Assembly (NCBI GenBank): GCA_024233215.1
Contig: JACKPW010000003.1
Coordinates: 310,001-374,000 of the forward strand
Origin: Verrucomicrobiales bacterium
GTDB taxonomy: Bacteria > Verrucomicrobiota > Verrucomicrobiia > Limisphaerales > J093
Length of the DNA stretch: 64,000 bases
Direction of reading: 5' to 3'
Of the stretch, positions 34,583-43,488 are shown piece by piece (within the stretch, counting starts at the first letter, position 1; each line of letters opens with the position of its first letter). The notes under the pieces were generated by a model. The model was given only the letters and a program-made list of their open reading frames with translations. It made no database searches and was not told where the DNA came from. The position numbers and the translations under genes are program-made.

Positions 34583-35968
34583 ATGAACCGGCGCGGTTTC
34601 CTGGCCCGATCCGGGGCGCTGGCCGCCCTGTCCGTGGTTCCCCGACACGTGCTCGGGGGAGCGGGCCAGGTCGCGCCGAATGACAGGCTCACCTTCGCCT
34701 GCATCGGCATGGGCTCGCAGGGAATCCAGGACTTGAACGCCTTCCTGCCGTTTGCGGAAGTCCAGGTGGTGGCCGTGTGTGACGTCAACCGCGAGAGCGG
34801 TGGTTACCTGTCGTGGTACTGGGGACAGGGAAACGAACGGCGCCACGGCGGTCGCGAGCCGGCCCGACGGATGGTGGACGAGCATTACGCCGCGCAACAA
34901 CGCTCCGGCAATTCCCGGGGCTGTCGTGCCTATGCGGACTACCGCGAGTTGCTGGCGAAGGAGGACGTGGATGCCGTGGTGATCGCGACGCCGGATCACG
35001 CTCACGCGGTCGTCACGATGGCCGCCCTCAAGCGGCGCAAGCATGTCTATTGCGAGAAGCCGCTGACGTGGTCGGTGGACGAAGCGCGCCGGGTGGTGGA
35101 GACCGCGCGCGAGGCCGGTGTGGCCACGCAGTTGGGCAACATGGGGCAGGCCGACGAAGCCGCCCGTAACATCTGCGAGATCCTGTGGGACGGGGCCATT
35201 GGTCCCGTACGCGAAGTGCAGGTGTGGAGTCCGGCGCGCTTCTGGAAGTCGCCGCTCTACGAGGATCGTCCGCCGGAGACGCCGCCGGTGCCGGAAGGGC
35301 TCGACTGGGACCTGTGGCTCGGCCCGGCACCGGAACGCCCGTATCATCCGGCCTATCATCCGTGGACCTGGCGCAACTGGCACGACTTCGGCACCGGCCT
35401 GCTGGGGGATCTGGGTTGTCACAAGCTGTCGACCGTGTTCAAGGCGCTCAAGCTGGGACATCCGGTGACGGTGGAAGCCTCCTGCACCCAGTGGAATCCG
35501 GAGACCTATCCGCTCGGCGTGATCGCCCGGTTTGAGTTTCCCGCCCGGGGCGAGCTGCCGCCGGTCACGCTGACCTGGTACGATGGCGGGCTCAAGCCGG
35601 CCCGGCCGCTGGAACTCGAACCGGACGAACCGATGCGCGACATCATCTACATCGGGGACAACGGCAAGCTCATGGGCGAACGGCTGATACCGGAATCGCG
35701 AATGGAAAGCTACCGCCGCCCGCCCAAGACGCTGCCCCGTTCGCCGGGCCATTATCATGAATTCGTCGCCGCCTGCCGTGGCGGGGACCGGGCGGGTTCC
35801 GATTTCGTGAATCACGCCGGCCTGCTGACGGAAGTGTGTCTGCTGGGCAACGTCGCTTTGCGCGCCGGCCGGAGGATCGCCTGGGACGGTGCCGCGATGC
35901 GGATCACCAACGACAATCGGGCGAACCAGTTTCTTCAGCGGAAATACCGCGACGGCTGGATCCTGTGA
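34583..35968 (+). CDS. Tat-exported Gfo/Idh/MocA oxidoreductase
   Basis: 461 residues. Start at 34583 gives MNRRGFLARSGALAALSVVPRHVLG, a standard Tat signal; an in-frame ATG at 34526 would add 19 residues. The NAD-binding start is 'LTFACIGMGSQGIQDLNAF', followed by 'AVVIATPDHAHAVVTMAALKRRKHVYCEKPLTW', the family's EKP motif with catalytic Lys. The C-terminal half has 'FGTGLLGDLGCHKLSTVFKALKLG'. This group, common in Planctomycetes and Verrucomicrobia, acts on sugars or acetamido-sugars. Substrate cannot be told. Confidence 0.9.
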   Translation: MNRRGFLARSGALAALSVVPRHVLGGAGQVAPNDRLTFACIGMGSQGIQDLNAFLPFAEVQVVAVCDVNRESGGYLSWYWGQGNERRHGGREPARRMVDEHYAAQQRSGNSRGCRAYADYRELLAKEDVDAVVIATPDHAHAVVTMAALKRRKHVYCEKPLTWSVDEARRVVETAREAGVATQLGNMGQADEAARNICEILWDGAIGPVREVQVWSPARFWKSPLYEDRPPETPPVPEGLDWDLWLGPAPERPYHPAYHPWTWRNWHDFGTGLLGDLGCHKLSTVFKALKLGHPVTVEASCTQWNPETYPLGVIARFEFPARGELPPVTLTWYDGGLKPARPLELEPDEPMRDIIYIGDNGKLMGERLIPESRMESYRRPPKTLPRSPGHYHEFVAACRGGDRAGSDFVNHAGLLTEVCLLGNVALRAGRRIAWDGAAMRITNDNRANQFLQRKYRDGWIL

Positions 35969-35971
35969 GGT

Positions 35972-36577
35972 TCAGTCGTCCGCCCGCTTCCCTCCGAACC
36001 GCATCCGCATCGTCTTGAAGAACCCTCCCCGACGGTGAGGTGTGGCCGGCGGTTCCGCGCCCGGCAGCAAGACGCACGGGGAACTGCAGTGGGGACAGGA
36101 CACCCGGACCTTGCCGCCCGCCAGGTGGACATGACGCACGCAACTGGTGCAGCACATCCGGTGGCATCCCTGGCACTGATAGCTGGCCGGCACCTGATGG
36201 TGCGCCGCGCAGGCAGGCCGCCCGTCGGCCAGCGTCAGGGGAGCGGGTTCGGCCTCAAGATGCAGGTGGCTGTGGGGCGTCACGGGAGCCGTCGCACTCG
36301 TCAGTCGCATCGGAAGCTCGCCCAGTCGCAGCGTCTGACCCACCTGCAGCTCCGCCTCCTGGACCGGCTGGTCGTCGACGTAGGTTCCGTTGGTCGATCC
36401 CAGATCGCTGACCCGCACCCGCTCCCCCTCGAGCGTCAGGCAACAATGCCGGCCGGACACGGTGGGGTGTTCCAGCCTGATGGTGTTGTCCTCGTTGCGT
36501 CCGATGGTGCCACCGCCGTCCGGAAGCTCCACCTTCGCCACGGGAAAGTCCGGACTCAGGATAGTCAACTCGAGCAT
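35972..36577 (-). CDS. FHA-domain protein with C-terminal zinc-binding motifs
   Basis: 201 residues. Residues ~1-95 form an FHA domain: 'GGTIGRNEDNTIRLEHPTVSGRHCCLTLEG…VSDLGSTNGTYVDDQPV', with GR-x(n)-S-x2-H and N-G-T. FHA domains bind phosphothreonine. The C-terminal part ('CAAHHQVPASYQCQGCHRMCCTSCVRHVHLAGGKVRVSCPHC') looks like a B-box/DUF-type zinc finger. The tail 'GGFFKTMRMRFGGKR' is basic. Likely a signalling adaptor; no kinase gene is adjacent. It is convergent with the Gfo/Idh/MocA gene, 3 bp apart. Confidence 0.88.
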   Translation of the reverse strand: MLELTILSPDFPVAKVELPDGGGTIGRNEDNTIRLEHPTVSGRHCCLTLEGERVRVSDLGSTNGTYVDDQPVQEAELQVGQTLRLGELPMRLTSATAPVTPHSHLHLEAEPAPLTLADGRPACAAHHQVPASYQCQGCHRMCCTSCVRHVHLAGGKVRVSCPHCSSPCVLLPGAEPPATPHRRGGFFKTMRMRFGGKRADD

Positions 36578-36736
36578 GACACAGCCCTTTCTCCCGGGGG
36601 ACTCGTCGCCGACCTCCCCGGACAGGTCTTCACGTCACACCACGACGCCGCCCTGGTTCAGCCCGTCCCGTCAGGCGATTGGTGGCCGTGCATGGTGAGC
36701 ATCGACCCACCGAAGCGTGCGGTCCAATGGAAAATG

Positions 36737-36829
36737 TGAAGGCCACGGTTCCAGGTTGTTCCGGGGTGCGGGAAAGCGGCGATTGAGATCGCCGCACTCC
36801 ACGACGCTGCGCGACTCCGCCAGGTCTTG
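36737..36829 (+). repeat. REP-like repeat, left copy flanking the IS110 element
   Basis: ~93 bp matching 38264-38356. The last ~50 bp are identical, the first ~40 show several substitutions. Its core gcggcgattgagatcgccgc (36776-36795) is a perfect 8-bp stem with a 4-base loop. Confidence 0.85.
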
Positions 36830-36908
36830 GAGTGAACGTATGAAAGCGCTGGCGCCGGCCGGTGCTACCGTGGCGGGTAAGAACAACCCGTAGAAGAAAA
36901 CCCGCGTT

Positions 36909-37994
36909 ATGAAAGAGCACATCGCTTTCGACAGCCACAAGAGCTACACTCTGGTCGAACACTGGGACACCGCGACCGGACGCACTCGTCAGGTCCGGTT
37001 GCAGCACCAGCGGGGGGTGTTCGTTCAACACCTCCGAGGCATCGAACCGGACACGCCCGTGGCGGTGGAAGCCACCGGCAACTGGTATTGGATCATCGGA
37101 GAGATCGAGCAGGCTGGAGGGCGTCCCCAACTGGTGCATCCCCGCAAGGCCAAGCTGATGATGGGGTTGATCAACAAGACCGACAAACTCGACGTCCATG
37201 GTCTCAACCGGCTGCAGCAGAATCAGACCCTGCCCACCGTCTGGATCCCCTCGGCCCAACTGCGGGACCAACGGGAACTGACCCGGGGACGGCTGGCGTT
37301 GACCGGACAGCGCACCCAGCTCAAGAACCGGCTGCAGGCGATCCTGGCCAAACACGGTCGGCGCATCGAAGGCTGGAGCGACCCCTTCGGGAAGAGCGCC
37401 CGGCGGCAATGGGAGTCGTTGCTCGCAGAACTTCCGGAACAGACCCGTTGGATCGCGTGCCAGTTTCTGGCTCAGCTCGACTTCATCAACGGCCAGATCA
37501 AGGAACAGGAAACCCGGCTCCGGAAACTCCTTGAGGTGACTCCGATGATGCGACGGCTCCAGAGTCTGCCCGGGGTGGGCCTGATCCTGGCCGCGACCAT
37601 CGCCCTGGAGATCGGGGACATTACTCGTTTTGCCAGTGCCGAACGGCTGGCCAGCTACGCGGGCACCACTCCGCGAGTGCATGCCAGCGGAGACAAGGTG
37701 CGTTATGGCCGGCTGCGTCCGGATGTGAACCGCTACCTGAAGTGGGCCTATGTGGAGGCCGCCAACACGGTGGCCCTCAACCTTCAGCGGCAACCTGATC
37801 GACACGTCAGCCGGCGCTACCGTCAACTTAAGGAGCGCAAGGGGCATCCGAAGGCCATCGGGGCGGTGGCCCGGCACTTGGCCGAAGCCAGCTTCCACGT
37901 CCTGAGCAAGGACGAGGATTATTGCGATCCGGCACTGGGGCAAAAGCCCGCGCCGGGGTCGAACCAGTCCGGTGTGAGCGCGACCGCCGCATGA
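36909..37994 (+). CDS. IS110-family transposase (DEDD recombinase)
   Basis: 361 residues, full length. The N-terminal DEDD domain shows 'IAFDSHKSY' (Asp), 'VAVEATGNWYW' (Glu) and 'NKTDKLDVHGL' (two Asp). The C-terminal Transposase_20 domain shows 'LQSLPGVGLILAATIALEIGDITRFASAERLASYAGTTPRVHASG' (quoted for position, near residues 220-265), which carries the catalytic Ser in 'HASG'. These enzymes insert DNA using an element-encoded bridge/seeker RNA. No frameshift; it may still be active. ATG at 36909. Confidence 0.95.
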   Translation: MKEHIAFDSHKSYTLVEHWDTATGRTRQVRLQHQRGVFVQHLRGIEPDTPVAVEATGNWYWIIGEIEQAGGRPQLVHPRKAKLMMGLINKTDKLDVHGLNRLQQNQTLPTVWIPSAQLRDQRELTRGRLALTGQRTQLKNRLQAILAKHGRRIEGWSDPFGKSARRQWESLLAELPEQTRWIACQFLAQLDFINGQIKEQETRLRKLLEVTPMMRRLQSLPGVGLILAATIALEIGDITRFASAERLASYAGTTPRVHASGDKVRYGRLRPDVNRYLKWAYVEAANTVALNLQRQPDRHVSRRYRQLKERKGHPKAIGAVARHLAEASFHVLSKDEDYCDPALGQKPAPGSNQSGVSATAA

Positions 37995-38263
37995 GGGCGA
38001 GAAGTCCTCGGGGAGTGAATGCGAGACACCGGAGGAAGACGTTCATGCCTCACAAGAAGGCGAAGAGATGATTCGGGACGATCCGCAACAGCCTCCGGGA
38101 AGCCGAAGACACACACCAAGAAGGCCCCTTGACAAAAACCTTTTCAGAGATGCGGTGAAAAGCGCCAGCCTTCACCGCTTTCCTCCCCCGGGCATCAGTC
38201 CTGTCCACCCCCCCAGCAGGACCCCGACCGATCCCGGGACGAGATTCAGCTGCCAGGCTTCGG
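37995..38263 (+). ncRNA. Candidate bridge/seeker RNA region of the IS110 element
   Basis: The 269-bp non-coding stretch between the transposase stop and the right REP-like repeat has no credible ORF. In IS1111-group elements a structured guide RNA is encoded on this side. I see short complementary segments (ggcgagaagtcctcgggg; cttgacaaaaacctt) but have not folded the region, so this is inference from position and family knowledge only. Confidence 0.35.
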
Positions 38264-38356
38264 ATGAAGGCTACGGTTCCGGGTTGCTCCCAGGGTACGG
38301 GAAAGCGGCGATTGAGATCGCCGCACTCCACGACGCTGCGCGACTCCGCCAGGTTA
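38264..38356 (+). repeat. REP-like repeat, right copy flanking the IS110 element
   Basis: Partner of 36737-36829 in the same orientation, with the identical palindromic core gcggcgattgagatcgccgc at 38305-38324. Differences in the outer ~40 bp indicate older independent repeats rather than a target duplication. Confidence 0.85.
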
Positions 38357-38486
38357 GTGATGCCACGTCCCCCCGGGTTTCCACAGCCTTCCTGGGAGGA
38401 TTGTGTGCGCGGCTACGGCTCTGGCTCGCCAAACAGGGTTTCATTCACTAGACTCCCCCATCATGAAATCACCGGAAACCTGAGTC

Positions 38487-39557
38487 ATGAAACGTCTCCT
38501 CTGGCTTCTTGGGGTCGCGGTACTGATCGCGTCGGGCTTCCTTTGGTTGCGGTCGCAACAGGGCGCCCGCCCCGGTCCCGCCATCGTGACCGTCACCCGG
38601 GGCACCGTCGTCCGGAAGGCCACGGCGGTTGGACGCATCGAAGTGCCCTACGAAGTGCCGGTCAACTCCCTGACCGGCGGCATCCTTACGAAACTGTACG
38701 TCGAGCTGGGCGAGAAGGTGACCGTGGGCCAACCGCTGGCCGAGGTGCGACCCGTGCTCACGCAACAGACCCTGCTGCAGGCGGAACGCGAGGTGGAACA
38801 GGCGCGGATCTCGGAACAGGCGGCCCGCGAATACGTCGATCGCGATCATCCGGCCGCCTACCTCACGCGGTTCTTCCTCGGCAAGAACAGTCTCGAACGC
38901 ATGTATCAGACCGCCGAGCTGACCCGCGAACAGGCCGAGGAACATCTGGAACTCCTGCGGAGCGGCGAGGCCAACGCCGGGGACCGGCAGCTCGATTACC
39001 TGGTCCGCGCCCCGGTCAACGGGCATGTCCTCGACGTCCGCTTCCGGGAAGGCTCGCCGATCGTGCCTTCGAGTCTCTACGGCACGGGCAGCGAGTTCCT
39101 GGTCCTGGCCGACCTGGATCACCTGGTCTTTCGCGGCACGGTGGACGAGATCGACGCGGGCCGTCTCAAGAACGGGATGCAGGCGCGGATCACCGTGGGT
39201 TCGTTGCGGGACACCGCGGTGACCGGCGAACTGGTCGAGATCGCCCTGAAATCCACGCTTCGCGACAACGCCACGGTCTTCCGGGTGTTGATGGCCGTTG
39301 AGACCCCGCCGGGCGTGAGGCTGCGATCGGGTTATTCCGCCGTGGCCGAGATCGAGGTGGACCGACGCGACGATGTCCTGGTGCTGCCCGAACGTGTGGT
39401 CGCCTTCCGCGACGGCCAGGCCTTCGTGCGGGTTCCGGCCGGAAACGGGCAGATCTCAGAGAAGCCGGTGGCAACCGGTCTCAGCGATGGTCTCACGGTC
39501 GAGATCACGGAGGGCCTGGCGGAAGGGGAAACCGTCCTGGAACCGGCGATGGAGTGA
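38487..39557 (+). CDS. MacA/HlyD-type periplasmic adaptor of an efflux transporter
   Basis: 356 residues. An N-terminal membrane anchor (LLWLLGVAVLIASGFLWL) is followed by the lipoyl half-motif 'ILTKLYVELGEKVTVGQPLAEV', a helical hairpin ('QTLLQAEREVEQARISEQAAREYVDRDH'), the second lipoyl half ('YLVRAPVNGHVLDVRFREGSPIV') and beta-barrel/membrane-proximal domains. It links an inner-membrane ABC permease to an outer-membrane channel. First gene of an operon with two FtsX-like permeases and an ATPase. The next gene's GTG start overlaps this stop (GTGA). Confidence 0.9.
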   Translation: MKRLLWLLGVAVLIASGFLWLRSQQGARPGPAIVTVTRGTVVRKATAVGRIEVPYEVPVNSLTGGILTKLYVELGEKVTVGQPLAEVRPVLTQQTLLQAEREVEQARISEQAAREYVDRDHPAAYLTRFFLGKNSLERMYQTAELTREQAEEHLELLRSGEANAGDRQLDYLVRAPVNGHVLDVRFREGSPIVPSSLYGTGSEFLVLADLDHLVFRGTVDEIDAGRLKNGMQARITVGSLRDTAVTGELVEIALKSTLRDNATVFRVLMAVETPPGVRLRSGYSAVAEIEVDRRDDVLVLPERVVAFRDGQAFVRVPAGNGQISEKPVATGLSDGLTVEITEGLAEGETVLEPAME

Positions 39558-40792
39558 GGGTTGTGTCGTCGGTCATGTCCATGCGGGAACTGGTGGCAGC
39601 GCTGCGCGAGGAGAAAGGGCGGACGCTTGGCACGCTGCTTGGCCTGGGCTGGGGGATCTTCGCGATCCTGGTAATGGTGTCGTTCGGCACCGGCCTGGAG
39701 GAACTCCTGCAGCACAAAGCCGCCAATCTGGGACCGGGCATTGCCATCGCCTTCCCCCGACGAACCGTGCTGCCCCACGAAGGGTGGGAGCCGGGACGAC
39801 CGGTCCTCATCCGGCGGGAGCAGGTGGAGTCCCTCCCGGCACAGGTCGCCGGACTGGCGTCCATCAGCCCCGAGTTCATCACCTTTGACCGGCTGTGGGC
39901 GGGCGACCGGGTGGTACGGGTGACGATCTCGGGCGTGGCCCCGGCCTACGCCGCTCTCCGCACCTGGCGGGTCGAATCCGGTGGCCGCTTTGTGAACGAC
40001 GTGGACGCCGCGGAACGACGGCGGGTGGTGGTGCTGGGGAACCGGGTGAAGGATCTGCTGTTCGGCCGCGAACCGGCCGTGGGGCGATGGCTGCAACTCC
40101 GCGGGAACCGTTTCCTGGTCATCGGAGTGCTTGCCCCCAAGCTGCAGGACAGCAGCTACTCGAGCGAAGATCAGGACCGGGTGTGCATTCCCGCCACGAC
40201 GTTCGAGGAGGTCACCGGCGACCGTTTCGTGGACGCGCTGGTGTACCGGGCGGGGGCCCCGGGGAACCAGGCACAGATCACCCGCCGGCTCCGCGAAGCC
40301 CTGGCGCGCAGCTGCGGCTTTTCCCCGAGGGATGAGGCGGCCCTGCAGGTCTGGGACACCGCTGCGGAAGCCCGGATGCGTTCCTACACCTTTCTGGGAC
40401 TCAATCTGATGCTGGGCGGTTCAGCGGTCATGACACTGATGGTGGGCGGGGTGGGGGTGGCGAACCTGATGTTCATCCGCGTGCGGAAACGGACCCGGGA
40501 GATCGGCATCCTGCTGGCGCTCGGGGCCCGGCCGCGATCGATTCTCCGCGGCGTTCTCGGCGAGACCCTGGTGCTGTCGGCAGCCGGGGGATTACTGGGA
40601 GCCGGGGCCGCCATGCTGGTCATCGTGGGGGTGGGAGTGACGCCGCTGATCGAGGACATCGGAGTGCCCCGGGTGTCGCTGCCGACCGCCGCCGTCACGG
40701 TCGGGTTGTTGGGCGGGGTGGGCCTCCTGGCGGGCTGGTTTCCCGCCCGGCGGGCGGCCGGACTTGATCCGGTGCAGGCACTGACGGAATAG
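39554..40792 (+). CDS. MacB-like ABC transporter permease (FtsX family), first copy
   Basis: 412 residues. Membrane spans near the N-terminus ('TLGTLLGLGWGIFAILVMVSFGTGL') and three at the C-terminus, with an extracytoplasmic MacB_PCD domain between. The C-terminal FtsX motif 'GGVGVANLMFIRVRKRTREIGILLALGARPRSIL' is clear, ending 'FPARRAAGLDPVQALTE'. The start may be the GTG at 39554 (overlapping the adaptor stop) or the ATG at 39575. No ATPase domain is fused, unlike E. coli MacB; a separate ATPase follows. Confidence 0.9.
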   Translation: MRVVSSVMSMRELVAALREEKGRTLGTLLGLGWGIFAILVMVSFGTGLEELLQHKAANLGPGIAIAFPRRTVLPHEGWEPGRPVLIRREQVESLPAQVAGLASISPEFITFDRLWAGDRVVRVTISGVAPAYAALRTWRVESGGRFVNDVDAAERRRVVVLGNRVKDLLFGREPAVGRWLQLRGNRFLVIGVLAPKLQDSSYSSEDQDRVCIPATTFEEVTGDRFVDALVYRAGAPGNQAQITRRLREALARSCGFSPRDEAALQVWDTAAEARMRSYTFLGLNLMLGGSAVMTLMVGGVGVANLMFIRVRKRTREIGILLALGARPRSILRGVLGETLVLSAAGGLLGAGAAMLVIVGVGVTPLIEDIGVPRVSLPTAAVTVGLLGGVGLLAGWFPARRAAGLDPVQALTE

Positions 40793-40796
40793 ACGC

Positions 40797-42056
40797 ATGC
40801 AGTGGCTGACCGACAACCTGGAACGAGCTGGAGAGCGGGTGCGCGAACTCGCAGCGGATCGCGCCCGCAGCCTCCTCGTGGTGCTGGGGGTCGTCTGGGG
40901 CACGCTCAGTTTGACCGTGGTCTTTGCGTTCGGCAACGGACTCCAACAGGCGATCGGGAATGCCCTCGAGGCTTCCGGCAGGGACTACGTGCGGGTGTGG
41001 TCGGGGACCACCACCCGGGCGCATGCAGGTCTGTCTCCGGGCCGCTGGATCGGACTGCAGCCCAAGGATGCCGATTTGATCGGGCAAGGCGTCCCGGGGG
41101 TGCGGGGAATCAGCGTGGAGTTCATTGCCGGGAACCAGTCCATCACCCGCGCCCAGGACCACATCAACGCGGGGATTCACGGGGTCGAGCCGGGCTATGG
41201 GGAACTTCGTTCCATCCGCCCCGCGCCCGGCGGGAGGTTCCTCAACCCGCAGGACGAGGCGGAACGGCGACGTGTGGTGTTCCTCGGCGACGTGATCAAG
41301 CAGCGGTTGTTTGGAGACCGGCCGGCGGTCGGCGCCTCGGTGGAACTGTGGGGCCGGCCGTTCACCGTGATCGGGGTCATGCGACCGAAGGTGGCGATGT
41401 CCAACTACGAATGGAAAGACGAGGAGAAACTGTTCATCCCGGCAACCACGTTCTCCGACCTCACTGGGCGACAGTACGTCAGCTACCTGATCGTCGGCCT
41501 GGACGGACCGCAACTGGACGAAGCCGTCATCGGACGGCTGCGCACGGTGCTGGCCCGGCAGCATGGATTCGACGCCCGGGATCTTCCCGCCGTGGGACTG
41601 CAAAACCAGGTGGCGACCGACCGGATGACTCGCGGCATTGTGACCGGTGTCCGGACCTTGCTGGCGATTGTCGGTACGCTGGGACTACTGGTTGCGCTGG
41701 TGGGCGTCACGAACGTTCTGTTCGTGATGGTCGAGGAACAACGCCACGAAATCGGGCTGTGGATGGCCCTGGGGGCGACCCCGCGAACCGTTCTCTTCGG
41801 CCCGCTGCTCGATGGAGCACTTGTGACCCTGGGCGGTGGGATACTGGGGATCGTCGGCAGCCTCGCCGTCCTGCACGCCTTCAACGCCCTGCCTCTCGGC
41901 CGCGAACCCCGCGCCTACCTCGGCAGTCCGGAGGTTTCCCCGGGCATCGCGCTCGGAGTGACCGCCGTGCTCTGCGTTGCCGCCGTCGGTGCCGCCTGGT
42001 TTCCCGCCCGCCAGGCGGCACTCGCAGATCCGGTGGAATCGTTGCGGGAGGAATGA
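40797..42056 (+). CDS. MacB-like ABC transporter permease (FtsX family), second copy
   Basis: 419 residues with the same layout as the preceding gene: an N-terminal span ('SLLVVLGVVWGTLSLTVVFAFGNGL'), a large exported domain, and 'LVGVTNVLFVMVEEQRHEIGLWMALGATPRTVLF' with three C-terminal spans, ending 'FPARQAALADPVESLREE'. Two different permeases with one adaptor and one ATPase suggest a heterodimeric transporter. It starts 4 bp after the previous stop and overlaps the ATPase region's first ATG. Confidence 0.9.
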   Translation: MQWLTDNLERAGERVRELAADRARSLLVVLGVVWGTLSLTVVFAFGNGLQQAIGNALEASGRDYVRVWSGTTTRAHAGLSPGRWIGLQPKDADLIGQGVPGVRGISVEFIAGNQSITRAQDHINAGIHGVEPGYGELRSIRPAPGGRFLNPQDEAERRRVVFLGDVIKQRLFGDRPAVGASVELWGRPFTVIGVMRPKVAMSNYEWKDEEKLFIPATTFSDLTGRQYVSYLIVGLDGPQLDEAVIGRLRTVLARQHGFDARDLPAVGLQNQVATDRMTRGIVTGVRTLLAIVGTLGLLVALVGVTNVLFVMVEEQRHEIGLWMALGATPRTVLFGPLLDGALVTLGGGILGIVGSLAVLHAFNALPLGREPRAYLGSPEVSPGIALGVTAVLCVAAVGAAWFPARQAALADPVESLREE

Positions 42057-42058
42057 CC

Positions 42059-42727
42059 ATGATCCAGCTCGACCAGGTTTCACGCCACTACGTCAACGGA
42101 ACCCGCCGGGTCCCCGCCCTGTCCGGGGTTTCCCTGAAGATCGACGGCGGCGAGTACGTCGCGCTCCTCGGCCCCTCCGGCTCGGGGAAATCCACGCTGA
42201 TGCACGTAATCGGCTGTCTCGACCGCCCCACCGCCGGCGTCTACCAACTCGACGGGGTGGACGTCGCCGGATTGGATTCCGGCTCGCTGGCGGCGATCCG
42301 GAACCGGAAGATCGGGTTTGTCTTCCAACGTTTTCACCTCATGTCACGGCTCAGCGCCTGGGAAAACGTCGCTCTGCCAATGCGGCTCGCGGGGATGGGA
42401 CTGGCGGGGCGTAAGGCCCGGGCGGCCGCCCTGCTCGAACGCATGGGACTGGCGGACCGCCAGGACCACCGGCCGCATCAGCTTTCCGGCGGTGAACAGC
42501 AACGCGTGGCGGTGGCCCGCGCCGTGGCGAATCGTCCCCCGGTGATTCTCGCGGACGAACCCACCGGCAACCTGGACTCCCAGAGTGGCGCCGCAATCGT
42601 GCGTTTGCTCGAGGAATTCGTGGCGGAAGGCCATACCCTGGTCATGGTCACCCACGACCTTGCCCTGAGCCGGCGGGCCGGAAGGATCGTGCGGCTGAAA
42701 GATGGGTGCGTGGTTCGAGACCCGTGA
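42059..42727 (+). CDS. MacB/LolD-type ABC transporter ATP-binding protein
   Basis: 222 residues. Walker A 'GPSGSGKST', Q-loop 'VFQRFHL', signature 'LSGGEQQRVAVARAV' and Walker B 'VILADEPTGNLD' followed by the switch His in 'VMVTHD'. The ATG at 42059 is preferred over 42053 because GGGAGG at 42046-42051 then has proper spacing. The ATP-binding subunit for the two permeases upstream; the set likely exports a lipophilic compound, peptide or lipoprotein. Confidence 0.94.
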   Translation: MIQLDQVSRHYVNGTRRVPALSGVSLKIDGGEYVALLGPSGSGKSTLMHVIGCLDRPTAGVYQLDGVDVAGLDSGSLAAIRNRKIGFVFQRFHLMSRLSAWENVALPMRLAGMGLAGRKARAAALLERMGLADRQDHRPHQLSGGEQQRVAVARAVANRPPVILADEPTGNLDSQSGAAIVRLLEEFVAEGHTLVMVTHDLALSRRAGRIVRLKDGCVVRDP

Positions 42728-42854
42728 CGCAGGCGATGAGTCGCCTCGGGTGATTCCACCGGGGGCCCCCGCCCCGGCACCGGGGCTGATCCTTCGCGTG
42801 CAACGCCGAAGCCCGCACATGCCCTCCCGCACCCGTACCCGGGAAAGCGCCCTC

Positions 42855-42898
42855 TTGACAACCCGGCTTTGTGCCTGCATTTTCTGTCCCATCAGAAA
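42855..42898 (+). promoter_or_regulatory. Promoter with overlapping inverted repeat, probable operator
   Basis: TTGACA at 42855-42860 and a weak -10 (CATTTT, 42878-42883) at 17-bp spacing. An inverted repeat tttctg-N6-cagaaa (42881-42898) overlaps the -10 and start region of the GbsR/MarR gene, a layout fitting autorepression. Confidence 0.5.
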
Positions 42899-43443
42899 TG
42901 ACAGATGTTATGAAAACGCTCAGCCCCGTCCGGCAGAAGTTCGTCCTGCATTGGGGTGAGATGGGCACCCGCTGGGGAATCAACCGCACCGTGGCACAAA
43001 TCCATGCCCTGCTCTTTATTTCCGATGCCCCCCTGAATGCCGAGGACATCGTACAGGCCCTGGGGGTGGCCCGATCAAATGTCAGCAACAGCCTCAAGGA
43101 ACTGCTCGGCTGGGGAATCGTGAAGCGCGTCCATCTGCTGGGCGATCCCCGCGACCACTTTGAGAGCATGAAGGACGTGTGGGAGATGTTCCGGATCGTG
43201 ATGGACGAACGCAAGAAACGCGAGTTCGATCCCACCGAACGCCTGATCCGCGAGTGCATCGCCGAAGCCGGCGAGCGCCCGGAAGGCGAGGAATACCCCA
43301 TCCGGAAGTGGCGGGAACTTGCGGGTTTCTTTGAAACCACCTCGGCCTGGTACGGGGTGGTCCGGCAATGGCCAAGCCGGACGCTGACCCGGTTCATCAA
43401 AGCCGGTGACAAGGTCCGGAAACTCCTGGGTGTGACGGACTGA
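42898..43443 (+). CDS. GbsR/MarR-family transcriptional regulator
   Basis: 181 residues. A winged-helix domain runs from 'RTVAQIHALLFISDAPLNAEDIVQALGVARSNVSNSLKELLGWGIVKRVHLLGD' (read in segments), with the recognition helix around 'ARSNVSNSLKELL'. The C-terminal half is helical and probably binds the ligand or forms the dimer. GbsR-type repressors control osmolyte or efflux genes. The position just after the MacAB operon suggests control of it. ATG at 42898; an ATG at 42910 is also possible. Confidence 0.88.
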   Translation: MTDVMKTLSPVRQKFVLHWGEMGTRWGINRTVAQIHALLFISDAPLNAEDIVQALGVARSNVSNSLKELLGWGIVKRVHLLGDPRDHFESMKDVWEMFRIVMDERKKREFDPTERLIRECIAEAGERPEGEEYPIRKWRELAGFFETTSAWYGVVRQWPSRTLTRFIKAGDKVRKLLGVTD

Positions 43444-43488
43444 ACTTCCGTCCGGACGCCCCCTCTCCTGCCTTGAGGATCGATTTCT

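Larger units (their letters stand above)
36830..38263 (+). mobile_element. IS110-family insertion sequence (probable IS1111 group)
   Basis: An intact transposase gene with a short left flank (~79 bp) and a long right non-coding flank (~269 bp), placed between two REP-like repeats in the same orientation. IS110-family elements have no long terminal inverted repeats and often insert into repeats. The long right flank resembles the IS1111 group. Exact ends cannot be set from one copy; the limits are the inner edges of the two repeats. Confidence 0.7.

Noticed and set aside
36737..38356. Target-site duplication of the IS110 element
   Set aside because: The flanking repeats are ~93 bp and differ in the outer 40 bp. 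IS110 elements do not make long duplications, so they are pre-existing repeats.
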